NCBI GenBank assembly: GCA_023213395.1
Contig: CM041465.1
Location: 33,673,741-33,737,740, forward strand
Length of the DNA stretch: 64,000 bases
Reading direction: 5' to 3'
Source of the DNA: Cycas panzhihuaensis
Taxonomy: Eukaryota; Cycadophyta
In this document: positions 37,098 to 48,783 of the stretch, in pieces
Numbering within the stretch: the stretch's first letter is position 1
Layout: every line of letters starts with the position of its first letter
Notes under the pieces: model-generated
What the model was told of the DNA's origin: nothing
Database searches by the model: none
The model's input: only the letters and a program-made list of their open reading frames with translations
Made by a program: the position numbers and the translations under genes

Positions 37098-37366
37098 TGA
37101 AGGAAGGCTGGATCTAGGAGATAAATCACTCACATGCACACAATGGCAATGGAGAATGAAAAAGAAGATGAAACAAGATATGAGAGCAAGCTTGGAGGTG
37201 AGAATGAATAATGACTATCTCCTTGAGATTTCATCTTTTATTATTAAGGGTGAGTATTAGGGTTAGGATTTTCTTGCCTAATGACATAAACTTGAAATTA
37301 CATCTAAATGCACATAAAGTACATTTCATTAAGAGACTAATGATAATAATATATCTTAAGGTCACA
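37098..37366 (-). repeat. LTR-X copy 2 (5' LTR, minus)
   Basis: About 268 bp matching 18971-19232. On the minus strand it ends CCTTCCTTCA before the primer site. Its outer end abuts the interrupted integrase sequence of Copia4, so this element or its remnant cut into or recombined with Copia4. Confidence 0.8.
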
Positions 37367-37394
37367 TAATTAATCTACACAAATGACCTTGATA

Positions 37395-38000
37395 CATTAA
37401 CCTCTGTCAGTATCACCAAAGCCCTTAGGTGGATGACACCTGAAGAAGCATGGACTAGATACAAACCTAGTATCCACCATTTAAGAGTTTTTGGTTCCTT
37501 AGCTTATATCCATATTCCTGAATAAAAGAGGACTAAGCTAGATGATAATAACATCAAATGTATATTTATTAGCCACAATGATACTTTTAAATCCTATAAA
37601 GTTTATGATCCCAAAGCACAAAAAATGATGGTGAGCAGGGATGTTATGTTCTAAGAAAATGATTGTTATCACATTGAATATGATTAAGATAAAGGAAAAG
37701 GTATTATGATAAATCTTAATTCAACTACTAGGTCCACATATGTATCACCTAAGCAGGACTCAAGTCAAACTATTGATGTGCCAAGTGTGGAGGGAACCTC
37801 CTCTCAACCTCTGCCACAAAGATTTCCTAAATGGGTTCAAAGGAACCATAATATGGATAATATTTTGGACAATGATTACAATAAAAGATCTACTCATTCC
37901 CATTGGGCAAATTTTACCTTTATGAGTCAAGTCATGTAGACTCATGAGCCTTATACCTTTAACAAGGCCAATATGCATGATGATTGGCAAAGAGTAATGG
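37395..38000 (+). pseudogene. Copia4 integrase C-terminus and linker
   Basis: It begins SITKALRWMTPEEAWTRYKP and continues HLRVFGSLAYIHIPE and LDDNNIKCIFISHND, the conserved tail of copia integrase. An open linker (37706-37936) follows, Ser/Thr/Gln-rich, leading into DDWQRVMEEEYNSI at the RT start. Confidence 0.85.
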
Positions 38001-38960
38001 AAGAGGAATACAATTCCATAGTAAAAAATGATACATGGGAATTGGTTAACCTTCCTCCCAACAAAAAGGCCATTGGTACAAAATGGGTCTATAAGACCAA
38101 ATTCTGATCTGACAGATTAATTGAGAAATATAAGGCTAGATTCATAGCTAAAGGTTATGCCTAAAGGGAAGGTATAGACTATAGTAAAACCTTTGTTCCT
38201 ATCACACGCATGGAAACTATTTATATGATGTTGAGTTTGGATGCACAAAAGCGACAGGATGTTTACTAAATGGATGTTAAAAGTGTATTTCTTAATGGGT
38301 ATATTAAAGAAGATATCTATGATCATCAGTCTAAAGGTTTTGAAGTTAAGGGGGAAGAAGATAAAGTATACAAGCTAAAAAAGGCATTTTATGGACTAGA
38401 ATAAACATCTAGGGCATGGTACTCTCGAATCAATAAATATTTTAGAGACCAAGGATTCGAAACTTATACATCAAGATCAAAGGAGACTTCATCCTAATAG
38501 TGGGACTCTATGTAGATGATCTTGTCTAAATAGGAAATGACTCTTATCTTTCACAGAAATTTAAGGAAGATATGGGTAATAAGTTTGAAATGACAGATTT
38601 AGGCTTGATGCATCACTTCTTAGGTTTGGAAGTCTGGCAAGACAAAGATGACATCTTCATTTCCCAAAGAAAGTATACTTAGACTTACTCCAAAAGTTTA
38701 AGATGAATGATTACAAAGCCTTAGCTATACCTACTAATGTTGGTATCAAGTTATCTAAACTTGATGGATTTGCACTAGTGGATCCCACTCTCTATAGATA
38801 GTTAATCAGTAGTCAGATTTATCTAACATTAACAAGACCTAATATTATGCATGCAGTCAGTGTAGTTTCAAGATTCATGAAAGATCCCAAGTCCACTCAT
38901 TGGAAAATAACAAAAAGGATCTTATGATACTTAAAATGTATAACAAAATATGGGTTGCAT
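38001..38960 (+). pseudogene. Copia4 reverse transcriptase
   Basis: Blocks in order: NDTWELVNLPPNKKAIGTKW, YKARFIAKGYA, MDVKSVFLNGYIKEDIY, KKAFYGLE with a stop where Gln is expected, the active site GLYVDDLV (about 38500), FEMTDLGLMHHFLGLEVWQ, and near 38.87 kb RFMKDPKSTHWKIT followed by a stop-broken RVLRYLK-type end. A frameshift lies near 38.49 kb. Confidence 0.9.
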
Positions 38961-38969
38961 TATAAACTA

Positions 38970-39412
38970 TCACCAAACTTTAGGTTGACTGGGTATACAG
39001 ACTTAGATTAGGTAGGAGACATTAATGATAGGAAATCTACTTCAAGATATATATTTAGTCTAGGTTTAGCAACTATAGCATGGAGCACCAAGAAACAGAA
39101 TATAGTTTCCCTATCTATAGTAGAAGTAGAGTACAAAGCAACATTTTCAGGGGCCTATGAAATAGTATGGCTACAATGACTCTTATAAGATCTTCAGAGC
39201 ACTATTTAGATGACTTAGAATCTAGTTTTTTATGGTAAAACTAAACATATTAAAACTCAATATCACTTCATTTAAGAATTAGTCTAAACAGGTGAGATTG
39301 AGTTGGTATATTATAGCACAGAAGACCAAGCAACAAATATCTTCACAAAGCCATTAGGAAAAATCGAGTTCCATAAATTCAGAGATAAATTTGAAGTATT
39401 ACATAATGGACA
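38970..39412 (+). pseudogene. Copia4 RNase H
   Basis: It shows TGYTDLD with a stop at the usual Trp, INDRKSTSRYIFSLG, WSTKKQNIVSLSIVEVEYKA and NIFTKPLGKIEFHKFRDKF, the order of a copia RNase H and its C-terminal tail. It would remove RNA from the hybrid. Several stops inactivate it. Confidence 0.9.
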
Positions 39413-39425
39413 TTATGGGGGAGAA
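39413..39425 (+). other. Copia4 polypurine tract
   Basis: ttatgggggagaa directly precedes the TG of the 3' LTR. It is the usual plus-strand primer of a copia element. Confidence 0.85.
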
Positions 39426-39678
39426 TGTTGGAATAATGTCCATTACATAAAAGCATATGTGAGTGGTGCCTCGGGAAGTTGCGGGCCATCACCAGCCAAC
39501 CTTGAGCCATCTCAAGCTGACCTTGAGCCACTTCAAGCTACCTGCTAGCCTGCAAGGTAAGTTTTATGTTTTATTTTATTATTTTTTTGAAATTTTCACT
39601 AACATTGGGTTGAGGTGGTCTCCCGCCTCCCTAAAATCTATTTATATATGGGGAGTGACTCCCTGGAATTTTTTAACA
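39426..39678 (+). repeat. Copia4 3' LTR
   Basis: 253 bp beginning TGTTGGAATAATG and ending TTTTTTAACA. A TATA-like ATTTATATATGG lies near 39640-39652. The right end abuts minus-strand gypsy sequence, so the element inserted into or beside that gypsy copy. The matching 5' LTR is not in the window. Confidence 0.8.
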
Positions 39679-39699
39679 CCACCCTTATTATTGGAGATT

Positions 39700-40860
39700 T
39701 GATTAACTTTATCAACTATGTCTTAAGTGATTATGACCTACTCTGTCCTCTACCTCCAACACTGTGCATATTCTTTAATAACCTTTTTGTAATATCCAAT
39801 CATGCCTAAAAAGCCCTTTACTTACTTTACTATCTTTGGTATGGGAAAATTCAAGATTATTGCCACTTTGTCAGGATCCATCTGTAACTCTTCTTTTGTT
39901 ACTACATATCCCAATAAAGATCCAAATAGTACCAAAAATATATATTTAGCTAGGCTTAGACATAACTTACTCCTTTTGCATGTTTTGAGTACTAATTATA
40001 AATTTCCAAGATGGTCTTTCAATAGCATATAGACCACCCAATCATCTAGGAACACTTTAATTAATTTGATAATAATCTGTTGAAAGATATTTAGAATTAT
40101 CCTTTGAAAAATGGCTAGTGCATTCGTGAACCCAAAAGGCATAGCTTCATATGCATAAGTTAACTTGGTGACAAAAGTCATCTTCAACTAGTCCTGTGGA
40201 GAAATTCTAACTTGGTTATACCCACTAAATCCATTTATGAAGGAATATACCTCATGTCCTACCACCTTTTCAAGGATGTCTTTAGTGAATGAAATTGGAA
40301 ATGGATCTTTATTTATTATATTATTCAAATCCCTATAGTTTATATAGACTTAGATATTTCTATTCTTCTTTGGCACCACCATGACTGGACTTACCCATTT
40401 TTCATTTTTGACTTTAAATATATAGTTGAGTTCCAACAATTTATCTAATTCCACTTTTACTTTTTCTTTGTACTCAGGGTTCATACAATATGGACATCAT
40501 TGAATATGCTTTACACCCTCAATCAACTTGATCTTATATTTACCCAATTCATGTGGTATACCTTTTAAGTCCTAATAGGACTAGGTAAATATATACTTAT
40601 ATTCTAAAAATAGTATCGTGGCTTATTGGACTATTTTTGCATCCCAATAATCTCCCATAAAGATTATCTGGGGATGCTCTTTTATGCTGAGATTTATTTG
40701 TTACAACTTTAATTTCTCACTTTACACTACTTTGCCATTTTTATTTAATATGTATGTTAGTGTTTGATCAATGGCTTGATCCCCATATTAAATAATGGAG
40801 TAATCTAGTGGAAGTTTATGAATATTTTCTAGATCTTCCTTATGAAGAGAATTCCTTAAT
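39700..40860 (-). pseudogene. GyB: Ty3-gypsy reverse transcriptase fragment
   Basis: Minus-strand blocks in order: KVKVELDKLLELNYIF, KWVSPVMVVPKKNRNI, VYINYRDLNNIINKDPFPIS, YSFINGFSGYNQVRISPQD, AYEAMPFGFTNALAIFQR, then VFLDDWVVY for the active site (F-DD kept) and FFGMIGYYKKVIKEYAQ from the thumb region. Upstream, ATILFLEYKYIFT and DLKGIPHELGKYKIKLIEG give the pre-RT part. Several stops at Gln and Trp codons. No other domain of this element is in the window; it differs from the GyA family. Confidence 0.9.
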
Positions 40861-40869
40861 ACTTTATTA

Positions 40870-41058
40870 ATTGATGTGAATCCATAATTATATTACAATT
40901 GGTACAAGATGAATGGCAATTACTTAATATGATGTTTCCACTTATCACTTAGAGAGAGAAAGGAGGAATGATACATGATCCTCTTAAAGTGTCTTAAGAG
41001 CACTTTAATTTGACAAAGAATTCTAGAAATATCCAAGATAAAACATTACTTTTAACAC
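40870..41058 (-). repeat. Copia5 3' LTR (left border approximate)
   Basis: On the minus strand it begins TGTTAAAAGTAATG right after the tract ATTAAGAGAGGG (41059-41070). It runs into GyB sequence at about 40870. The other LTR is missing. Confidence 0.6.
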
Positions 41059-41129
41059 CCTCTCTTAATATTTTATCTATTTTATTCCTAATTGATTACT
41101 AAAAGTGATAAATTTCTCTCTCAACTTAG

Positions 41130-42480
41130 GGGTTTTGTAAGAATATTAGTAGTTTGGGTTTTTAATATATAATGCATAAATTTAATTTCTTTGTTCTAAA
41201 CCTTTTTCTCTGAGAAATAATGATGTACTTCTATATATTTGGTCATTGCATGTAGTATTGGGTTCTTTGTCATTTTAATTATACTTCGATTATTACAAAA
41301 CAACTGAGTAGATATTATTTCTTCTTATCCAAGATCTTTTAGGAGTTATCTAATCCATACTCCTTTAAATGTTATATTTATTGCCAACTTGTACTCTACT
41401 TCTGTTGAAGACAAGGCAACTATATATTATTTTTTTCTACTCTAAGAAATTAAAGTTATTCTTAGAAAGAAATAGTATCTTGATGTCGATTTTCTATCTA
41501 TCCTATATCCTACTCAGTCAGAATCATAAAACCCTATCAACTGCATATTATTGTCCTTTGTATATTCTAATCCAAGATTTATAGTTCCTTTCAAATATCA
41601 TAGAATTCTCTTTGCAACATCCTAGTGAGGTATCTTTGGATTTTCCATAAACCTAGAGATTACACCAACTGCATAGGAAACATGTAGTCTTATAGTTATA
41701 AGATAGATCAAGATTCTAATCAATTGTCTATATGTAGTTGCATTGATTAGTTGTGCTTCCTATTCAATATTTAACATACACCAAGTCTCCATGGGAGTGG
41801 CAACACTGTTGTATTTTTTTTATATTAAACCTATTTAGCACATTTTTGATATAGTTAGATTGAGACAAGATAACAAAGTTATTGTTTTATCTAATATCTA
41901 TTTCTAGATAATAATGTAATATTCCAAGAATTTTCATTTCAAAATCCTTTCTAAATTACCTCTTGATGAGTGCAATTGAATCTTCATCATTTCCTGTGAT
42001 CAACATATCATCTATATACACTACTATAATGGAGACTAATCCTTGACTGAATTTTACATATAGGCTATAATCTGACTTACACTTGTGAAAGAAATTTTCG
42101 ATTATATATGTATCTAACTTAGCATACGAAACTCTTGGTGCTTATTTGAGTCTATATGATGCCTTCTTTAGCTTGCAGAGCAAATTTTCTTATCCAAGCT
42201 TTGTGTATCCTTCTGGTTGGTTCATATAGACTTCTTCTTGGAAATCTCCATTTAGAAAGACATCTGTTACATCCATATGATAGATTTTCTAATATTTTTG
42301 AGTAGTTATTATGATTATTGTTGTCACAATATTTAATTTTGCTACTAGTGAGAACATTTCCTCATAGTCAATTCTAGTTGTTTATGTGTAGTCTTTTATC
42401 GCCAACCTTGCTTTGTACTTTTTGATTTCACCATTTGGTTTTTCTTTTACTCTATATACCTATTTGTAGTTTATAATAGG
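41130..42480 (-). pseudogene. Copia5 reverse transcriptase and RNase H
   Basis: The active-site region reads VYIDDMLITGN (about 41990-42022, D-D kept), followed by FEMKILGILHYYLEI. Upstream, DVTDVFLNGDFQ fits the block before RLKKALYGLKQAP. Downstream, VLRYLK-type and RNase H blocks are recognisable only in short pieces because stops and frameshifts are dense. Confidence 0.8.
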
Positions 42481-42899
42481 TTTACTTTTATGAGGTTTTA
42501 TTAGCTCTCAAGTCTCATTTTGTAGATGGCTTTCATTTCTGCATCCATTACTATTCTCTAGGCTTAGAACTTGTTTGCTTCTTTGAAGTATTTGGTTCAA
42601 TAAAGTAAACTAATGCCTATTGTTTCTAAGACATTCTTTGATGCTTAAACACTTCTCATTTTATTTCTTTAAGAGTTTTAAGATACCACTTTGGTACCTT
42701 TTTAGAGATTTACTCCTACAATGGTCTCAACTCTTCTTCTTCTTTTTGATTGATATTAGAATCACTTACTTGATTGATGTTAGGTGTCTTTTCTTTTAAA
42801 GTATCACTTTTTGTTTTAACACTTTTAGAAGTAATAATTGCTTCATCTTCTGGTTACATTATATTTAATTTTTTATCATCTATGTTTATTTCCTAATAC

Positions 42900-43857
42900 T
42901 TAGTCTCAATATGTCTTTTTCCTTAATCAAATATTACATCCCTACTCATATAAAGTTTGATTGTCTTTAAATTAAGACACTAGTATACTTTTGAGTAATT
43001 GTTATATCCAACCATCATACATTCTATGCTTTTGTTGTCTAATTTAATTCTATTTTTATCAGGAATATGTACATAAGCTTTATAACCACAATCTCTACAA
43101 TGACTTACATTTGGTTTACACCCTATCTATGCTTCTTCAGGCATCACTTCATCCAATGTTTGAGTTGGGCTCCTATTATTCAGATATATAAATGTATTCA
43201 TAACTTCTACCTAATATTTCTTTGTGATTTCCCTATCATTTAATAAATACCAAGCCATTTCTAAAATTGTTCTATTAATTCTTTTCATTATACCATTTTA
43301 TTGGGGTGTATATAGAGTTGTAATTTATCTATGGATTCCATGTAGTTTACAAAACTGAAGGAAATCATTGGATACAAACTCCCCCCCTCCATTGGAATGA
43401 ATGCATTTGATTTTCTTATTACTTTCTAGTCCTACTTTTTCTTTGAATTTTTTGAAATAATTAAGTATTTCTGACTTGCTGAATAGAAAGTATACCTATG
43501 TTTTTTCTAAAGAAATCGTCAATGAAGGTTAGAAAGTACCTCACTCTATTTGTTGAGACTAGTATAAATGGGCCACAAAGATTAGCACGAATTAAATCCA
43601 ATTTGTCTTTTGCTCACCATATGCTTTTTACAAATGGAATTATATGTTGTTTCCCCATTGTATAGCTTTTATATATAAATGAGTTGAATGAAATATTAGG
43701 CAGACTGTTAATCATTCTTGAATTTTTTAATGTTTCTAACCTATCATGAGAGATATGAACATACTTCAAATGTCACATTTCATTAGTATCATTACTTATC
43801 ATAGCAAATGAATTTACATTAGATAGGGATTTAATGGATCCTTTATTAGGTAGCACA
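42900..43857 (-). pseudogene. Copia5 integrase
   Basis: The pre-integrase part reads YVHISHDRLETLKN (family: WH-RLGH---), followed by a GKQH block. The core shows YFLTFIDDF (first Asp) and IHSNGGGEFVS (family: SDNGGEF, so the second Asp is Asn). LYTPQ then a stop precedes NGIMKRINRTILEMAWYLL, in which the final catalytic Glu position has become Lys. It is inactive. Confidence 0.85.
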
Positions 43858-44166
43858 TAAAGAATAGTGAAGACAAGAGCAAAGTAGGTGCAAATAATTA
43901 TTCAAGACATATGAAGAACCATTGTTAATTCATATTCAATCTATCTTGAAAACATTAACATCATTTCTATACATTCAGGTGGTGTTCATAAATACCAAGG
44001 TTTTGAGACCTAGGATTTATATGCGAGAGGTAGGAAAGATCTCAACTCAACTGCAATTTAAAATAATATAAAACATAGATAAAGCATTAAAATAGACTTA
44101 CCATAACAACTTTGGTGATGTGCACACTCCTAATACAAATATTAGATGATAAACATTAACTTAACA
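43858..44166 (-). repeat. Copia8 3' LTR
   Basis: About 309 bp; on the minus strand it begins TGTTAAGTTAATG after a clear polypurine tract. The inner end lies against Copia5. The pairing with 45220 and beyond is diverged and rests on short shared words. Confidence 0.6.
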
Positions 44167-44399
44167 TTCTCCCCTTAATGTTCATTATATACATCTTTGA
44201 CTTTTCTTTGAATTTATAGTACTTGTACTTTAGGAAAACTTTGAGAGAGAGATCGAACACATGTCCTTTAACTTTGTCATCATCGTTAAAGTGATCATCA
44301 ACCTATATTATTGTCCTTGTGATGTAGTCTTTTTCAATAATGTGTTTCTAAGCTTGTCTTTAATGAGTGGGTATGGCTTCTTCATGATATTTGTCTTCT

Positions 44400-44870
44400 T
44401 AATCTTTTACCTTATTAAAGTCAATCAAGTCAAAGGTACACACAACCTCATTAAATGAATAATGTGATCATTAATTTTATTGGAGTATTTAATAGTACAT
44501 ATAGCATTGGCTATTTTAACAATGTTCACCTGCTCTAATATCTGTCCCACATGAAAAACATCATTAATATAATTAGTTCCATCTAGTTTTAAAGTATGTC
44601 CCCTATAAACTGATTCTAAGATATCCCATATAGTTTTAGGAGTGGTCATTTCACTAACACTAGTGAATATAGTATCATCTATTACATAAAAAATTAAAGC
44701 TAAAGCCTCATTATATTTTCTTTAACATTTGGTTGATAACCATCTTTTACAAACTTCCAAAGATCATTTGCAATAAAGTATAACTTCATTACTTTACTCT
44801 AAATTTGAAAATTAGTTTCATCGAATATAAGAAATCTTATGTTACTAATGTTCATTACTATTATAAAAAA
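44400..44870 (-). pseudogene. Copia8 gag
   Basis: The start MNISNIRFLIFDETNFQI leads to VMKLYFIANDLWKFVKDGY. Then VSEMTTPKTIWDILESVYRG in the open segment 44425-44649 matches the common gag pattern EATTAKEAWD-L---Y-G. A stop replaces the Trp of the NF--W block. It would form the particle; any enzyme would have to come from another element. Confidence 0.8.
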
Positions 44871-45205
44871 AACTTTAATACATAATCTAGAAGTATAGTA
44901 TTAATGAACAAATAAGAAGCCTTTTTAACTTAAAATATCCAATAAATATCTTTTCACATGAACTTTCAATAAGATTTCTTCTTAATCAATCAAAAGTAAC
45001 TTAGCAATAATATGAATATACAACTTTTTAAATTGAAAAAGAATGAATGTGGTCTTACTTAGCAAGGTAGGGTTCTTTTTTAAATAACTTGAGAAAATAT
45101 CTTAACAATAAAAGAAATATATATCGTTTCAAATTAAAATTAATAAATACTCCTTTTGAATAAATATATATAAATGAAGTAAACAAACTTCTAATGATTC
45201 AAAAT

Positions 45206-45219
45206 CCACCTTGATACCG
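45206..45219 (-). other. Copia8 primer-like site
   Basis: The minus strand reads CGGTATCAAGGTGG; GGTATCA matches the core of the initiator tRNA-Met primer site. The adjacent plus-strand TG at 45220 corresponds to a CA end of an LTR. Confidence 0.5.
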
Positions 45220-45684
45220 TGAAGTAGTTTAGAATAATCTGATGCAAGGGATGCAAACTAAATGCACCTTTAAAAGAACCTTGATTGATCAATAAAGAGC
45301 TAAAAGAGAACCAAAGTGGATCTACTATTTGTTTCACTATTTAAAATAATATATATACACCTTAAAGGCTTATGAAATGGGCAATATAATGTATCTTTTT
45401 GGATCTTTCAAATACAATAAAGATGGCTTTAATTCAACTTTAAAGATGCTTTACTAATGAGGTAAAAAATAACTTGAAATATACATGAACTTTCAAATAG
45501 ATGATTTCTTAATCAATAAAAAAGTAGCTTAGTAATTAAAAAGGTATATTCTTTCAAATTGAATTCAATGAATGTTCTTGTAAAACAAACTTCCATAAGG
45601 ATTCAAATAAGATTTAAAAGGAAATGAAGTGTTTTTAAATGATCTTATGCAACTAAATATGACTTAAAATACAATAAAAGAAAC

Positions 45685-46547
45685 CTTGAGAACCATCTTT
45701 TCTTCCAATGTAAAAGGAAGAGTGACTTGACCCAAGGGTACCTTCTGATTCTTATCATACCCTTGGCAAATCTACTTACATGGATAAAAAATAAAAATCT
45801 CCAAATCCTCAATAAGATGAAGAGGGATTACATTGATAGATGATCCCTCGTCAATAATAACTCACTTGATATTGGTATCATCCATTATAATCTCGATGTA
45901 AAATGGGGGTATATCATTTAGTGCATAGGTAGAATGACTAGACAAGGTAGCGAGGTCAAAGGAAGTCATAGAAGTGGGTAAAGAAACCACTACAAGAACT
46001 CCCAATGCATCAAATAAAAGTTAATGTTGCTCAGGATAATACTTCAATAAATCATAATTGATATACCTATCAGAATAGTCTTTAACTCCTTAACCAAAGA
46101 GAATGATCCATCTTTTAAATTAGAGAGAATGGACCTAGAATGGATGGGACCGGGGGATACTAGAGGTAAAAAGTTAAGATTCCTTACCATCAAATCATTG
46201 GATAATTTAGATGGACTTGTACTCTTTATAGTCTCTTCCATATTTATCTTTCTCTTGGTATCACCACCTTTAAGAGGTGGACACAATTAATTATTAATTT
46301 TTTTTATTGGGGTGCTCAGGGGAGTGGTAGTCTTCTTTGGTGAACTAGAACTTGAAGGTACACCTTCATCATCTTGGACCTACTTTTTCTTACCTTTATT
46401 ATCTTTACTCATTTTCTCATTATGTTGAGGTAATGGATCCTTATGGATCATTTAGTCTTGAGATGACTTAGAAGAGTAGTTTATTTAGACACTTGTGTTT
46501 TGAGTTATGTTTTAAATTATTTAGCACTCACTTCTATCATGCACATC
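45685..46547 (-). pseudogene. GyA3: gag end and protease of a GyA-family gypsy element
   Basis: The minus strand is collinear with 9.57-10.42 kb of GyA1. It has MIHKDPLPQHNEK, then PPLKGGDTKRKINMEETIKS with SPSKLSNDLM (GyA1: KGGETKRTINKVE and SPSKSSDDLM). The protease follows with VIIDEGSSINVIPLHLIEDL and CQGYDKNQKVPLGQVTLPF. It stops near 45.69 kb. The right edge is the Copia3 LTR, which cuts the gag sequence, so the rest of the element should continue beyond Copia3. Confidence 0.85.
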
Positions 46548-46993
46548 TGTTTGATGGTGATAGAATTAGCACATGTACAATATCATAGGATCACAAGAAT
46601 AGTAAAGACATAAGAGAAAGAGACATTGCATAGGTACACATTGTTTGACAGGTGGAAAACCCCTTCTGGGGAAGAAAAACCATCTCCTAAAGCTAAAAAT
46701 TATTAATCAAATAGACTTATACATAGGCCTTAAAGATACCCACTACATACATGAAACTAGCCTTGAAACCAACTTCTAGATAGCCTCCTAGATTCTCGGA
46801 ACTACATCCTTAAATTTAGGAGAAGATATAAATAACAAGAGAGGTTTGTTGAAATATGCAACCACACATTTTAATGACCTTTCACATAATATTAAATTAA
46901 CTTGTAAACATGAAACATTGGAATCACTTAAATAATCATTTACACATGTGACTAAATAAGACATAATATAAAGTTACATTAATAATCCTAACA
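46548..46993 (-). repeat. Copia3 3' LTR
   Basis: On the minus strand it begins TGTTAGGATTATTAATG and probably ends CCATCAAACA, where GyA3 sequence resumes. It is preceded by the tract TAAAGGGGGA. Only one copy is in the window, so the inner border follows from the GyA3 alignment. Confidence 0.75.
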
Positions 46994-47003
46994 TCCCCCT
47001 TTA
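46994..47003 (-). other. Copia3 polypurine tract
   Basis: TAAAGGGGGA on the minus strand, immediately before the LTR TG. Confidence 0.85.
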
Positions 47004-47029
47004 ATGTTAACTTTTATGATATGGAAAAA

Positions 47030-47560
47030 GAAGGTCTTCATTACGTTGATCCCCCTTTGATGGAGACTTCTTTTATCTTTAATAGATCTTGGAGGTTTAG
47101 AAATTTGACTTTAGTCAAAGACTTTGTAAGTATGTTAGCAACCTATAGATCTGTTGGACAATAAGACAAATAAATAATGTTATCAGTAACAAGATTCTGA
47201 ATAAAATGTTGATGCAATTCTATATGTTTAGTTCTAGAATGTAAAATTAGATTTATAGCAATAGCAATGGCACCTTGATTATCAACTTTAAGTTCAATGG
47301 AAGAGTTAAGAGACAGACCAATTTCATTTACAAGGGATTTGATCCAAAGTACTTCTTTGTTGGCTTCAACAAGTGCACGATATTCAGCTTCAGTCGTTGA
47401 TAAAGCTAGTGCCTGCATTTTCTTACTATACTAAGTAATAGATGAAGAATCTAAAAAAAATGCATAACCTGATGTAGATTTTTGATCATTTGTATCACCT
47501 TCCCAATCTGAATCAGTATATCCAGTTAAAGTTAGAGGTTTACTATAAAAATTATAAGTT
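47030..47560 (-). pseudogene. Copia3 RNase H
   Basis: The segment 47143-47418 reads MQALALSTTEAEYRALVEAN (catalytic Glu in TEAEY), then IELKVDNQGAIAIAINLILH (catalytic Asp in VDNQGA) and HSRTKHIELHQHFIQNLV. Just upstream, SDWEGDTNDQKSTSGYAFF carries the first catalytic Asp region. A stop precedes the open part; otherwise the active-site residues are present. Confidence 0.9.
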
Positions 47561-48469
47561 AGACCATAAAAAATAATGTTCTTAAGATATCGTAATATAC
47601 GTTTAGCAACTTTCTAATGTGATTCATGTGGATGTTGTATATAACGTGAACATAAAGCAACATCATAGGATATATCAGGGCAGGTATGAGTTAAATAAAT
47701 AAGACTACCAATAAGTTGTCTATATAATGTAGGGTCACATAAATGTGATGAACAATTGGTAGATAATTTTACTCTTGATTGTAATGGATTAGTGACGGGT
47801 TTAACATTTTCTATGTTAAACCATTGAATTAAGTCTAAAATATATTTAGGTTGTGATATTGTGATTTTTGAATCATATTGATAGATTTATAATCTAAAAA
47901 AATAATGTAGGATACTTAGATCGGTTATTTTGAATTTAGTCATTAAAGTAGATTTTAAATGATGAATATTATTAGTTGATGATCTAGTGATTATGATATC
48001 ATCAACATACAGGATTGAAATAATAATATTTTCATTTTTATGTTTAAAATATAGGTTTGGATCACTAATACATCTAGTGTATCCAATTTGAATTAAATAA
48101 TTATCAACTTTAGTATACCAAGCTCGAGGAGCTTGTTTTAATCCATAAACAGATTTCTTTAATTTACAAACTAAATTAAGATTATCAATAAAGCCAGGTG
48201 GCTGAGACATGTAGATCTCTTTTTTGACATCACCATTCAGAAATACACTTTTTACATCCATTTGATGGATTTCCCAACTAAACTTAACTGCTAGAGTAAT
48301 AATTATTTTAATTATATTCATCTTTGCAACTAGGGCAAAGGTTTCGTTGTAATCTATGCCATCAATTTAAGAAAATCCTTTTGCAACTAGGTGAGCTTTA
48401 TATTTTTTAACTGCACTTGTTGAGTTATATTTTATTCTATAAACCCATTTATAGTCGACTACATTTTTC
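47561..48469 (-). pseudogene. Copia3 reverse transcriptase
   Basis: The open segment 47887-48321 includes WEIHQMDVKSVFLNGDVKKE, KKSVYGLKQAPRAWYTKVDN and the intact active site ISILYVDDIII, followed by FKITDLSILHYFF. Upstream, KWVYRIKYNSTSAVKKYKAH and LVAKGFS give the fingers region; a stop follows at a Gln position. The RT start is separated from its linker by the TRIM cluster. Confidence 0.9.
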
Positions 48470-48783
48470 TGTAACGAACCATTACACTAAAACCCTAAGG
48501 TGTTAGTGAAGAGGGCTTCCCACCAAGTAGACCATTACCTCCCTTCCGGTTCAAACAAGCTAGCCACACCTAGCCCCACTTTCACCGGCGTTCATGCGTC
48601 CCACAGGTCCCAGCTACGACGACGTTTTACACATCAGCGACATTTGGCGTGTCACCCCACTGCCCTCATAAGCGGTGTTATCCCCACAGGATTTGAACCT
48701 GGGTCTTAGCTCTAATACCACTTGTAATGAACTGTTACACTAAAACCCTGAGGTATTAGTGAAGAGGGCCCCCCACCAAGTAG
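48470..48783 (-). mobile_element. TRIM copy 1 (minus), about 314 bp
   Basis: Two repeats of about 62-65 bp (48470-48534 and 48723-48783, both starting TGTAAYGAAC on the plus strand) enclose about 190 bp. A primer site lies inside the right one (48708-48720; minus strand TGGTATTAGAGCT). No coding capacity. The plan fits a terminal-repeat retrotransposon in miniature, which depends on other elements for its enzymes. Confidence 0.85.

Larger units (their letters stand above)
30930..37366 (-). mobile_element. Copia2: Ty1-copia element, 3' end missing
   Basis: Minus-strand gag, protease, integrase, linker and RT are collinear from 35.1 to about 30.95 kb. The frame breaks off just after the RT C-terminal block, so RNase H and the 3' LTR are gone. 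A primer site at 37083-37095 and LTR-X at 37098-37366 are probably its 5' end, but almost 2 kb lie between them and gag, so this link is tentative. Reading frames are among the better preserved copia frames in the window. Confidence 0.8.
37395..39678 (+). mobile_element. Copia4: 3' part of a Ty1-copia element with 3' LTR
   Basis: The plus strand holds the integrase C-terminus, linker, RT, RNase H, polypurine tract and 3' LTR of a copia element. Everything upstream is missing; the left edge is LTR-X copy 2. Stops are frequent and mostly TAG or TAA at Gln/Trp positions. Confidence 0.9.
40870..43857 (-). mobile_element. Copia5: Ty1-copia pol fragment with 3' LTR
   Basis: Minus-strand pre-integrase, integrase, RT, RNase H, polypurine tract and a short 3' LTR are collinear. 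The 5' side is cut by the gag-only copia element starting at 43858. It is one of the most stop-ridden copies in the window. Confidence 0.85.
43858..45530 (-). mobile_element. Copia8: gag-only Ty1-copia element (non-autonomous)
   Basis: On the minus strand a primer-like site (45206-45219) is followed by a copia gag (44.87-44.4 kb), then at 44167-44177 a polypurine tract TAAGGGGAGAA and a probable 3' LTR from 44166 down to 43858. The DNA right of the primer site shares patches with that LTR (for example TATATTATTTTAAAT and GGTTCTT), so it is probably the diverged 5' LTR. No protease, integrase or RT is present. The outer border near 45.53 kb is a guess. Confidence 0.6.
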
